Origin: Chitinophaga alhagiae
Lineage (GTDB): Bacteria; Bacteroidota; Bacteroidia; Chitinophagales; Chitinophagaceae
DNA: 64,000 nt
Direction: 5' to 3'
Assembly: GCF_003568665.1 (NCBI RefSeq)
Contig: NZ_QXMH01000001.1
Location: 1,550,001 to 1,614,000 of the forward strand
Shown one piece after another: positions 1 to 7,235 of this stretch. The number at the start of each line of letters is the position of its first letter. Within the stretch, counting starts at the first letter, position 1. The notes beneath the pieces are model-generated. The model made no database searches. It was not told where the DNA came from and saw only the letters and a program-made list of their open reading frames with translations. The translations under genes and the position numbers were made by a program.

Positions 1-821
1 ATGGCAAAACCGGAGAAGATAGCGCCGGCCACAAAGTAGGGAGGGAAGATGGTGGTGTGCCATCCGGGGATCACCGAAGTGGCAAAGTCAAAAGATACGA
101 TGGTGTGTACAGACAGTACCAGCGGGGTAGACAGGCCGGCCAGCACCAGGGAAAGCGCTTCGTGGCGCTGCCAGTGTTTGGTGGAACCGGTCCAGCCGAA
201 AGAAGCTACGCCGTACAGGTATTTACGCAGTTTTGTTTTGGCCCTGTCACGTACGGTGGCAAAGTCAGGCAGCAGGCCTGAGTACCAGAACAGCAGGGAA
301 ACGGTGAAGTACGTAGAGATCGCGAACACGTCCCACAGCAGGGGCGAGTTGAAGTTTACCCAGAGCGGCCCGCGGGTGTTGGGGTAAGGCATTACGAAGA
401 AGGCCATCCAGACGCGGCCCATGTGCCAGATCGGGAACTGGCCCGCGCACATTACGGCAAAGATGGTCATGGCCTCCGCGGCGCGGTTCACCCCTGTACG
501 CCAGCCCTGGCGGAACAGCAGGAGGATAGCGGAGATCAGCGTACCGGCGTGGCCGATACCTACCCACCATACAAAGTTGGTGATGTCCCAACCCCAGCCA
601 ATGGTTTTGTTCAGGTTCCACACCCCGGTACCGAAATAAACTTCCCAGGTTACAGAGAAAACACCGAACAGCAAGAGGGCTATGGAAATAAATAAACCAA
701 TGTACCACAGCTTTCCAGGCTTGGCCTCAATAGGACTGATAATATCCTCGGTTACCTGGTGATAATCCTTAACCCCATCTATTAAAGGTTCTCTCAGTGT
801 GGATTCGTACTTCAAATGCAT
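1..821 (-). CDS. actC: Alternative complex III membrane subunit ActC (NrfD/PsrC-like), 3'-truncated by window edge
   Basis: This is the N-terminal 273 residues of a polytopic quinol-oxidising subunit of alternative complex III, which passes electrons from menaquinol to cytochrome c or a terminal oxidase in the inner membrane. The frame read from the ATG at 821 begins [20 protein letters not shown] and contains successive hydrophobic segments (near residues 42-62, 84-102, 120-140, 160-180 and 230-270). It also has the NrfD-type stretch [20 protein letters not shown], which is typical of ActC. It follows actB in the same direction after a 116-bp gap, matching the usual actA-actB-actC order. The C-terminus and the later act genes lie outside the window. 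Confidence 0.9.
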   Translation of the reverse strand, partial: MHLKYESTLREPLIDGVKDYHQVTEDIISPIEAKPGKLWYIGLFISIALLLFGVFSVTWEVYFGTGVWNLNKTIGWGWDITNFVWWVGIGHAGTLISAILLLFRQGWRTGVNRAAEAMTIFAVMCAGQFPIWHMGRVWMAFFVMPYPNTRGPLWVNFNSPLLWDVFAISTYFTVSLLFWYSGLLPDFATVRDRAKTKLRKYLYGVASFGWTGSTKHWQRHEALSLVLAGLSTPLVLSVHTIVSFDFATSVIPGWHTTIFPPYFVAGAIFSGFA

Positions 822-937
822 AGTATTTTGAGCTTTGCTCGTCCCGGATCTCTCCGGAACTACGTTGTTTCAAAACTTAAAACTGATTCTTTTCTAATTC
901 GATCTTTGCCATTTCCCGCTTCCGGGAAAGGCTCATC

Positions 938-3900
938 CTAGTGATGAGCTTTTTCTTCCTTGTGCGCTCCTGCAGCTACCGGTGCAGCATCCTTGTTACG
1001 GATCTTGGCCAGGTAGTTGATGGATGGCAGCGTATGCGTTTCTTCCAGTACGTAGTACAGGCGGTCAGTTTGCTCCTCGTTACGAACCTTGGCTATACGG
1101 CTGTCTTTATCGTTGATGTTACCGAACACGATAGCGTCTGTAGCGCAGGCCTGCTGGCAGGCGGTGCGGGCCTCGCCGTCTTTCATGGGACGGCCGGCTT
1201 TTTTGGCCGCCAGTTTCGCGTCCTGTAAGCGTTGTACGCAGAAAGAGCATTTCTCCATGGTACCGCGGCTGCGCACTACCACGTCCGGGTTCAGCACCAT
1301 GCGGGTAATAGCGTCGTTCATATCAGCCGTATCGTGCAGGTTGCCTTCAAAGCTGTCTGCCCCGTTCCAGTCTCTCCAGTTGAAGCGGCGTACTTTATAC
1401 GGACAGTTGTTTGCGCAATAACGGGTACCGATGCAACGGTTGTAAGCCATCTGGTTAAGACCTTCAGAGCTGTGGTTGGTAGCTGCTACCGGGCAAACGT
1501 TCTCACAGGGAGCGTTATCGCAGTGCTGGCACAGCATAGGCTGGAACACCACTTCGGGGTTGTTCTCGTCACCCGCAAAGTAGCGGTCAATACGCAGCCA
1601 GTGCATTTCGTGGGCCAGTACCACCTGCTCCTTACCTACAACGGAAACGTTGTTCTCCGCAGTACATGCTACTACGCAGGCGCCGCAGCCAAAGCAGGAG
1701 TTCAGGTCTATAGACATGCCCCATTTGATGCCGGGGTATTCGAACTTGGTACCGCCGGTATACAGGGTGGCATCGTTACGGAAATCTTCACCGTAATGAG
1801 CCAGGTGCTCCCTGTCGTGGTTCACCTCTTTCGGGTTCTTGATGAACGCGTCGAGGGTGGTTTCTTTGATGATGGGGCGGCCCTCATAGCTGTTATGCGT
1901 TTGAGTGAGGCCCACCGGATATTTTCTGCCGGTAGCTTCTGCTTTTGCGTCTGTAGCAAAGTAGCTGAAGGTCTGACCGTTGAAAGAAGCGAAGGGATAA
2001 GCGTTGGCGCCTATTTCACCGGCGGCCTTGCCGATGAACTGTTTTTTGCCGCGGCCGTAACCTACTGCAATGGCAATTACATCGGGGTGAATACCGGGCA
2101 CGATCATCAGCGGCAGCTCTACGGAGTAGCCTTTGGCGGTGATCTTCAATACCCGTCTTTCAGCGTTGATCTCGTAATTATCGCCCAGTTCGGTTTTGAA
2201 AGTTTTGGCCACGGTGTTGGATACGCAGGCGTAGTTGTCCCAGGTAGCGCGCGTGATCGGGTCAGGCATTTCCTGCAACCAGGGGTTGTTGGCCTCTTTA
2301 CCATTACCAATGGCTACTTTTTCGTACAGCACCAGTTCCATGCCGCCGGTTTTGGGAGCGCTGATGGCCGTTGCGGCGGAACCAGCGTCTGCCGTGAAAG
2401 CGGCGCCTGTCAGCGGGGCGCCCGCGGCAGGCTCAATCACACCGTCCTGCAGGGCTTTGTCCCATGCTTCCTGGGAGCCCAGTTTGGCCACCCATTCGTT
2501 CTTCAGGTAGTCTTCCCAGGCGGTGGTGTTACCACTCCAGCTCAGCAGGGAAGCCTGGAAAGCGCGGGTTTTGAACAGCGGTGCAATGGTAGGCTGAATA
2601 AAGGCATAGTAGCCGGTACGGCCTTCCGCATCGCCCCAGCTTTCGAGGAAGTGATGGTCAGGGATGATGTATTTGCAGTATTGGGTTGTTTCGTCGTAAC
2701 GGTCGTTGAAAGATACGGTGACCCCTACTTTTTTGATACCGTCAACAAATTTCTTCGCATCGTAGTAATCGTAGGCGGGGTTTACGCCATGTACCAGCAG
2801 GGCGCCTACGCTGCCTGCGTTCATGTCTTTCACCAGTTGCTCCATTTCCGCGTCAATACCCTGGCGGTAGTTGCTGGTAACGGCCCAGTCTATGGTAGTT
2901 CCGTTGGCGCCAGCCAGGTTGTTGATGGCGTTGACGATGATCTGTACGTTCACGTCGTTGGAGCCTGACACTACCAGTACTTTGCCGGGGTTGGCCTGGA
3001 TGGCCTTGGCGGCTTTGGCAATGCCTTCTTTCAAACGGGCGTCTACCAGTGCGGGGGCAGTAACGCCGCCGCCCAGGGCAGCCAGCAGGCCAAGCGCTAC
3101 CGCGCCGGTCTCTGAAGGGCGGTGAGTGTAGCGCTCGTCAGCATTGGCGCCGGTAAGGCTCATCATACTTTCAAAGTGGAAATGTTTGCTCATTTCCGGC
3201 TTCTTAGCGTCGATCTTGCGGTTTTTGCCGTACTGGCGGGAGTATTCGGAGGGGTTCAGCCATGTGCCGAGGAAGTCGGCCCCAAGGCTTACCACTACTT
3301 TTGCGTTCTCAAAATGGTAGGAAGGCAGGGCCCTTTTGCCGTAAGACTGCTCGTTGGCGAGCAGCATGCCGGAGTAAGACACTGCGTCGTATGTTATGTG
3401 GCGGGAGCCGGGGTATTTGGCCAGGAACTCGCCGATCAGCTTTTTAGTGGTAGGGCTGATGATAGTAGCCGTGAGCAGTACAACAGGTTTGCCGGTAATA
3501 GCGGCCGTCACTTGTTTGTCCAGCTCGGAGAAAAGGGCAATTTCCTTCACTCTTTCTTCCAGGCTTTCTTTATCAGGCCCGTTGTTAATGCCGGGGTAAC
3601 GGAGGCGTGCCACATCGTACAGGCCCAGTACAGATGCCTGTACCCGGGCGGTGTTGCTGCCTTCGGTTACGGTAGACATTTCGTTACCTTCTACCTTGAT
3701 GGGGCGGCCTTCTCGGGTTTTTACCACCAGGGGCACATACTCACCGTCAACGGTATAGGCAGAAGCATAATAATTGGGTACGCCAGGTGTAATGTCCTGG
3801 GGTTTATTCACGTAAGGGATGGCCTTCTTAACCGGGATGTCGCAGCTGGCGGCAATGGTAGCGGCCGCAGTGGTGAACCCGAGGTATTTCAAGAAATCCC

Positions 3901-4039
3901 GGCGGGGGGTAGTGGCACCCAGAAAACTGTCACTCTCTTCAAACGGCAGATCTTCCCTGAATTCGTTCTTCACAGCTTCCTGATGCGCAGCGGTATTGTG
4001 CAACTCCTCCAAGCCTTTCCAATACTTTTTTTGCTCCAT
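938..4039 (-). CDS. actB: Alternative complex III ActB, fused molybdopterin-oxidoreductase-like and ferredoxin-like iron-sulfur subunit
   Basis: This 1033-residue periplasmic-side subunit carries electrons through Fe-S clusters in alternative complex III. A Tat-like signal (TTPRRDFLKYLGFTTAAATI, about residues 43-62) is followed by a Cys at AASC that could be lipidated. The long central part resembles molybdopterin oxidoreductases; in known ActB proteins this part carries no Mo cofactor. The ferredoxin-like domain near residues 782-965 has the Cys groups CFGCGACVVAC, CQHCDNAPCENVC, CIGTRYCANNC and CSFCV...CQQAC, enough for four clusters. The length fits the fused B1-B2 form. It sits 75 bp downstream of actA in one operon. 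Confidence 0.95.
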   Translation of the reverse strand: MEQKKYWKGLEELHNTAAHQEAVKNEFREDLPFEESDSFLGATTPRRDFLKYLGFTTAAATIAASCDIPVKKAIPYVNKPQDITPGVPNYYASAYTVDGEYVPLVVKTREGRPIKVEGNEMSTVTEGSNTARVQASVLGLYDVARLRYPGINNGPDKESLEERVKEIALFSELDKQVTAAITGKPVVLLTATIISPTTKKLIGEFLAKYPGSRHITYDAVSYSGMLLANEQSYGKRALPSYHFENAKVVVSLGADFLGTWLNPSEYSRQYGKNRKIDAKKPEMSKHFHFESMMSLTGANADERYTHRPSETGAVALGLLAALGGGVTAPALVDARLKEGIAKAAKAIQANPGKVLVVSGSNDVNVQIIVNAINNLAGANGTTIDWAVTSNYRQGIDAEMEQLVKDMNAGSVGALLVHGVNPAYDYYDAKKFVDGIKKVGVTVSFNDRYDETTQYCKYIIPDHHFLESWGDAEGRTGYYAFIQPTIAPLFKTRAFQASLLSWSGNTTAWEDYLKNEWVAKLGSQEAWDKALQDGVIEPAAGAPLTGAAFTADAGSAATAISAPKTGGMELVLYEKVAIGNGKEANNPWLQEMPDPITRATWDNYACVSNTVAKTFKTELGDNYEINAERRVLKITAKGYSVELPLMIVPGIHPDVIAIAVGYGRGKKQFIGKAAGEIGANAYPFASFNGQTFSYFATDAKAEATGRKYPVGLTQTHNSYEGRPIIKETTLDAFIKNPKEVNHDREHLAHYGEDFRNDATLYTGGTKFEYPGIKWGMSIDLNSCFGCGACVVACTAENNVSVVGKEQVVLAHEMHWLRIDRYFAGDENNPEVVFQPMLCQHCDNAPCENVCPVAATNHSSEGLNQMAYNRCIGTRYCANNCPYKVRRFNWRDWNGADSFEGNLHDTADMNDAITRMVLNPDVVVRSRGTMEKCSFCVQRLQDAKLAAKKAGRPMKDGEARTACQQACATDAIVFGNINDKDSRIAKVRNEEQTDRLYYVLEETHTLPSINYLAKIRNKDAAPVAAGAHKEEKAHH

Positions 4040-4114
4040 GTGATTATATCGAGTTACGATTTAAAAAATGTTGAGTTACGGCCGGTTTGTGGGCAGCCGT
4101 TGCTTCCTTATATA

Positions 4115-5386
4115 TTAATAGTGACACTTTTGACACTCGGTGCCACCCAGCATTTCTACGGTTACACTGTCAATCTTGTTTTCCTTGATATCGTTGTGCA
4201 GTTTTTCGAAGATGCTGTAGTAGTTGTTTTCGGTGAACTGTACTTTGGTAGTACGGTGGCAGTTCACGCACCAGCCCATAGAGAGGTCTGCGAACTGTTT
4301 TACTTCGTCCATCTGCTGAATATCACCGTGGCAGGTCTGGCATTGTACTTTGCCGGCTACTACGTGCTGGGAGTGGTTGAAGTAAACGTGGTCAGGCAGG
4401 CTGTGGATCTTGGTCCATTCAATGGGCTGACCGGGTTTGGTATAACGGCCGGCTTTCGGGTCCCAGCCTACGTGGTCGAATAATTTCTGGATTTCCGCCG
4501 TACCGTTCACTTTTTTGCCTTCCGCGGTGAACAGCTCAGGCCCGGTGTATTCCGTAATGGCCTTGTGGCAGTTCATACACACGTTTTCTGAAGGGATCAT
4601 GGCGTGCTTGCTCTTTTCTGCGGAAGAGTGGCAGTACAGGCAGTTGATCTGGTTAATGCCGGCGTGTACCTTGTGGGAGTAGAAGATGGGTTGCTCCGGC
4701 ATGTAGTTCTGCTGGCGGCCCAGGCCTATAGCGCCCTGGATGGTAAAGTAACCGCCAATAACGAACAGGATCAGGATACCCAGCGCAATGTAAGCCTTGT
4801 TCTTGTAGAAAGGAACGGGCTCCAGGCGCTCGTGGCCTTCTTTCTCAGCAGCCAGTTTGTTCAGGTTGCTGTTGATCTGCATCAGTATTACCGCTACAAT
4901 AGCCAGTATGAGGGTAATTACGCCGAAAAGCAGGCTATTGCTGCCTGATTCTTCCTGTACCTCACCGGCAGCAGCGCTGTCAGCGCCCGGCTTGGCCGCG
5001 CCCGGGGCCGGTACGGAGTTGACATAGGCCAGGATATTATCGATATCCTCGTCTTTCAGCTCCGGGAAAGGCGTCATGGTGAGCTTGCTGTACTCGTTGA
5101 ACAGATCATTGGCATACTTGTCACCAGTAGCAAGAACGGATGCGGAGTTGCGTATCCACTGATGAAGCAGTTTTTTGTCCGGCCACCGGTCCTCTACCCC
5201 GGCCAGCGCAGGCCCGGTTAATTTCTTATGAGGATTGTGGCAGGAAGCACATTTCTGCTGAAATAGCGTCTTACCTGCAGCAGGATCCTGTGCCCGCGCA
5301 ACGGAAATAGCACCAACCAGTCCCGCGCATAGGATAAGAACACTCACAAATTGCTTACGCAAACGAATGGAAACACGACGATACAC
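4115..5386 (-). CDS. actA: Alternative complex III ActA, multiheme cytochrome c with extra N-terminal monoheme domain
   Basis: This 423-residue cytochrome is the first gene of the act operon. A signal peptide (hydrophobic VSVLILCAGLVGAISVARAQ) is followed by a class I cytochrome c domain with heme site CASCH at residues 46-50. Two hydrophobic segments follow (LLFGVITLILAIVAVILM and IALGILILFVIGGYFTIQGA). The C-terminal ActA-type region has five more CXXCH sites: CLYCH, CMNCH, CQTCH, CVNCH and CQKCH. That makes six hemes. The pentaheme part is standard ActA; the leading monoheme domain looks like a fused electron-transfer module, whose exact partner is inferred. Transcription probably starts at the promoter at 5433-5465. 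Confidence 0.93.
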   Translation of the reverse strand: MYRRVSIRLRKQFVSVLILCAGLVGAISVARAQDPAAGKTLFQQKCASCHNPHKKLTGPALAGVEDRWPDKKLLHQWIRNSASVLATGDKYANDLFNEYSKLTMTPFPELKDEDIDNILAYVNSVPAPGAAKPGADSAAAGEVQEESGSNSLLFGVITLILAIVAVILMQINSNLNKLAAEKEGHERLEPVPFYKNKAYIALGILILFVIGGYFTIQGAIGLGRQQNYMPEQPIFYSHKVHAGINQINCLYCHSSAEKSKHAMIPSENVCMNCHKAITEYTGPELFTAEGKKVNGTAEIQKLFDHVGWDPKAGRYTKPGQPIEWTKIHSLPDHVYFNHSQHVVAGKVQCQTCHGDIQQMDEVKQFADLSMGWCVNCHRTTKVQFTENNYYSIFEKLHNDIKENKIDSVTVEMLGGTECQKCHY

Positions 5387-5432
5387 AGCCTATTTAGTTT
5401 AGATTTGACCTAAGGTTTCTTAAAAGTGCCAG

Positions 5433-5465
5433 CAAAAATAAGACAGAATGTTGACAATTTCCCAA
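5433..5465 (-). promoter_or_regulatory. Predicted promoter of the act operon
   Basis: On the minus strand TATTTTTG (5433-5440) matches the Bacteroidota -7 consensus TAnnTTTG, with TTG (5463-5465) 22 nt upstream as a -33 element. The -7 element lies 46 nt before the actA start codon. Confidence 0.55.
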
Positions 5466-5860
5466 CAATTAAAAAAAAGTTGTCCTTGTTTTGAAAGCGC
5501 TTTTTATATAATATCCGCGAGACCTGAATCTCCCGAAACTCAATTCCATGGCTAATATCAAGGGTATACCCAATAGCCGCTCCCGTTATTCTGTTATAAA
5601 TTCCTGATAAAAATCATATTTCCGCAATCCATCAAATTGCGGTGTAAGAGTGATACTATTTTTGCAGTAGAAGAAAAGCCTGTTGGTTGGAGAAGAGCCT
5701 GCCTGCCGATACCAATCCTTAACAAGATATAATAATAAAGGTTGAGTCCGGCTGACCAGGGTCATTCACATGGTCTGATTATCATCATATATCAACACCG
5801 GGGAAGCTCAATTCCCTAAATTTAGGAAAAAAATACCTGAACCATAAAGACTTATCTGCC
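5466..5860. other. Gene-free interval between actA and purN with a possible orphan promoter
   Basis: I see no convincing coding frame. The stretch contains a 7-bp inverted repeat (CCGCAAT 5622-5628, ATTGCGG 5636-5642). Just after it is a plus-strand promoter-like pair: TTG 5637-5639, 17 nt, TATTTTTG 5657-5664. About 200 nt without an ORF then lead to purN, so any transcript from here would be a long leader or a small RNA. Confidence 0.4.
5637..5664 (+). promoter_or_regulatory. Promoter-like element with no adjacent ORF
   Basis: TTG-N17-TATTTTTG fits the Bacteroidota -33/-7 pattern. The nearest gene in this direction is purN, about 225 nt downstream, which has its own -7-like element. Confidence 0.35.
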
Positions 5861-5868
5861 TATTTTTG
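5861..5868 (+). promoter_or_regulatory. -7 promoter element of purN
   Basis: TATTTTTG is an exact TAnnTTTG match. It covers the upstream in-frame TTG codon at 5866, so that codon is unlikely to be the start of translation. No clear -33 TTG is seen at the expected distance. Confidence 0.45.
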
Positions 5869-5889
5869 CAGCTTAATAAAACAAGCGGC

Positions 5890-6453
5890 TTGAAAAACAT
5901 TGCGATTTTTGCTTCCGGTACCGGGAGCAACGCCCAGAAGATCATAGACCATTTCAGAAGCTCCGGGCTGGCCCGGGTATCCGTTATACTGTCCAACAAA
6001 GCCGATGCCGGGGTGCTGACCATAGCCGAACGGGAGCAGATACCCGCCGTAGTAATAGATAAAGAACAGTTTTTCCGGGGAGATACCTATGTGAAACTAC
6101 TGCAGGAGCTGGGAACGGACCTGGTGGTGTTGGCCGGTTTTCTGTGGAAGGTGCCCGCTAACCTGGTGCAGGCGTTCTCCGGCCGTATTATTAATATACA
6201 CCCCGCCCTGCTTCCCAAGTTCGGGGGCAAAGGCATGTACGGGCATTTTGTACATGAAGCGGTGCTGGCCGCCGGAGAGAAAGAAAGCGGCATTACCATC
6301 CATTATGTAAATGAAAAGTATGACGATGGCGGGGTGATCCTCCAGGAGCGCTGCGCCATATTGCCGGAAGATACGCCAGACACACTGGCCAGAAAAGTAC
6401 AGGTGCTGGAACACCAATGGTTCCCCCTAATTGTGGAACGATTATTGAAATAA
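5890..6453 (+). CDS. purN: Phosphoribosylglycinamide formyltransferase (GART) PurN
   Basis: This enzyme transfers a formyl group from 10-formyl-THF to GAR in de novo purine synthesis, in the cytoplasm. The N-terminal IAIFASGTGSNAQKII is the phosphate-binding motif. INIHPALLPKFGGKGMYG holds the catalytic Asn and His, and YDDGGVILQ holds the catalytic Asp region. No ATG lies near the N-terminus. I choose the TTG at 5890 (187 aa, homologue-like MKNIAIFASG) over the in-frame TTG at 5866, because the latter lies inside the -7 element. The barrel-like protein gene follows 20 bp downstream and is probably co-transcribed. Confidence 0.92.
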   Translation: MKNIAIFASGTGSNAQKIIDHFRSSGLARVSVILSNKADAGVLTIAEREQIPAVVIDKEQFFRGDTYVKLLQELGTDLVVLAGFLWKVPANLVQAFSGRIINIHPALLPKFGGKGMYGHFVHEAVLAAGEKESGITIHYVNEKYDDGGVILQERCAILPEDTPDTLARKVQVLEHQWFPLIVERLLK

Positions 6454-6473
6454 TTCAGAGAACCTACAGTTGT

Positions 6474-7139
6474 ATGAAAAGATCACTACCCTTTTTCCTG
6501 CTGTTTGCCTTTTCCTGCCTGACCACTGTTGCCCAGGAAACCCGCCAGGCCCCCTTCCGCAAGGGCACCTATCTGAAAGTAAACCCTTCCACCATTATTA
6601 ATGAACTGGACATTTACCTGGAACAGGACCTTTCCGAAAAGCTGAGCCTGGAACTGGGCATTACCGGCATTTATACAGATTACCCTGATTATGTGTTCTT
6701 TAAGCGCATAGACCTGGGGAGGGAAAAGCCCGGCATCACTACGGAGCAGTTTGTGGAAGGCCGGGGCCTCGGCTTCAGGGTGGGCATGAAGTGGTACCTG
6801 GTCAGGCAGGCCGCGGCCTTTAACGCCCGGGGCACCTACTTCGAGCCCGTACTCTTTTATAAAAAGATATTCTACCCCAAAGAGGACGTAGTCCTCAACA
6901 ACGTCATCTATAAAGATGACGGCGATAAAAGTATATATGGCATTCAATTCCTGCTGGGCAGGCAAATGACAAGGGGAAAGTGGATACTGGACCCTTACCT
7001 GGGCATTGGCGTCAGGAGCAAGGTGTACCACTATACCAACCACTCCTCTTCCGGCGTAGCGGTGAATGTGGACCGGGGCGAGGTGGTGAACGTATTACCC
7101 AGCCTGCACCTGGGTATCAAGGTGGGCCTCAGCCTGTAA
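6474..7139 (+). CDS. Hypothetical exported barrel-like protein
   Basis: I do not recognise a named family. The 221-residue product starts with a clear signal peptide (MKRSLPFFLLFAFSCLTTVAQ). It continues with alternating amphipathic strands such as KLSLELGITGIYT, GLGFRVGMKWYLV and PSLHLGIKVGLSL, and ends in a C-terminal hydrophobic residue, as small outer-membrane beta-barrels do. The ATG at 6474 was chosen because it starts the signal peptide; a longer in-frame reading to 6417 runs back into purN. The gene is 20 bp downstream of purN and convergent with the receptor gene at 7236-9479. Confidence 0.7.
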   Translation: MKRSLPFFLLFAFSCLTTVAQETRQAPFRKGTYLKVNPSTIINELDIYLEQDLSEKLSLELGITGIYTDYPDYVFFKRIDLGREKPGITTEQFVEGRGLGFRVGMKWYLVRQAAAFNARGTYFEPVLFYKKIFYPKEDVVLNNVIYKDDGDKSIYGIQFLLGRQMTRGKWILDPYLGIGVRSKVYHYTNHSSSGVAVNVDRGEVVNVLPSLHLGIKVGLSL

Positions 7140-7235
7140 GAGCTTCTTTCTGCAAAACCGCGGCCGCTCCTACGGTTGCATAACTAATACAGGCCAGTAG
7201 CCTATCTTCCACGGTTGAACAGCCGGGCAACTTCT

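Noticed and set aside
1232..2968. 578-codon plus-strand open frame opposite actB
   Set aside because: The minus-strand ActB protein is complete with all Fe-S motifs; the opposite frame has no known domain and exists because codon bias of a GC-rich gene keeps it open.
3122..4483. 453-codon plus-strand open frame across the actB/actA junction
   Set aside because: It covers two real minus-strand genes and their gap, and shows no recognisable protein features.
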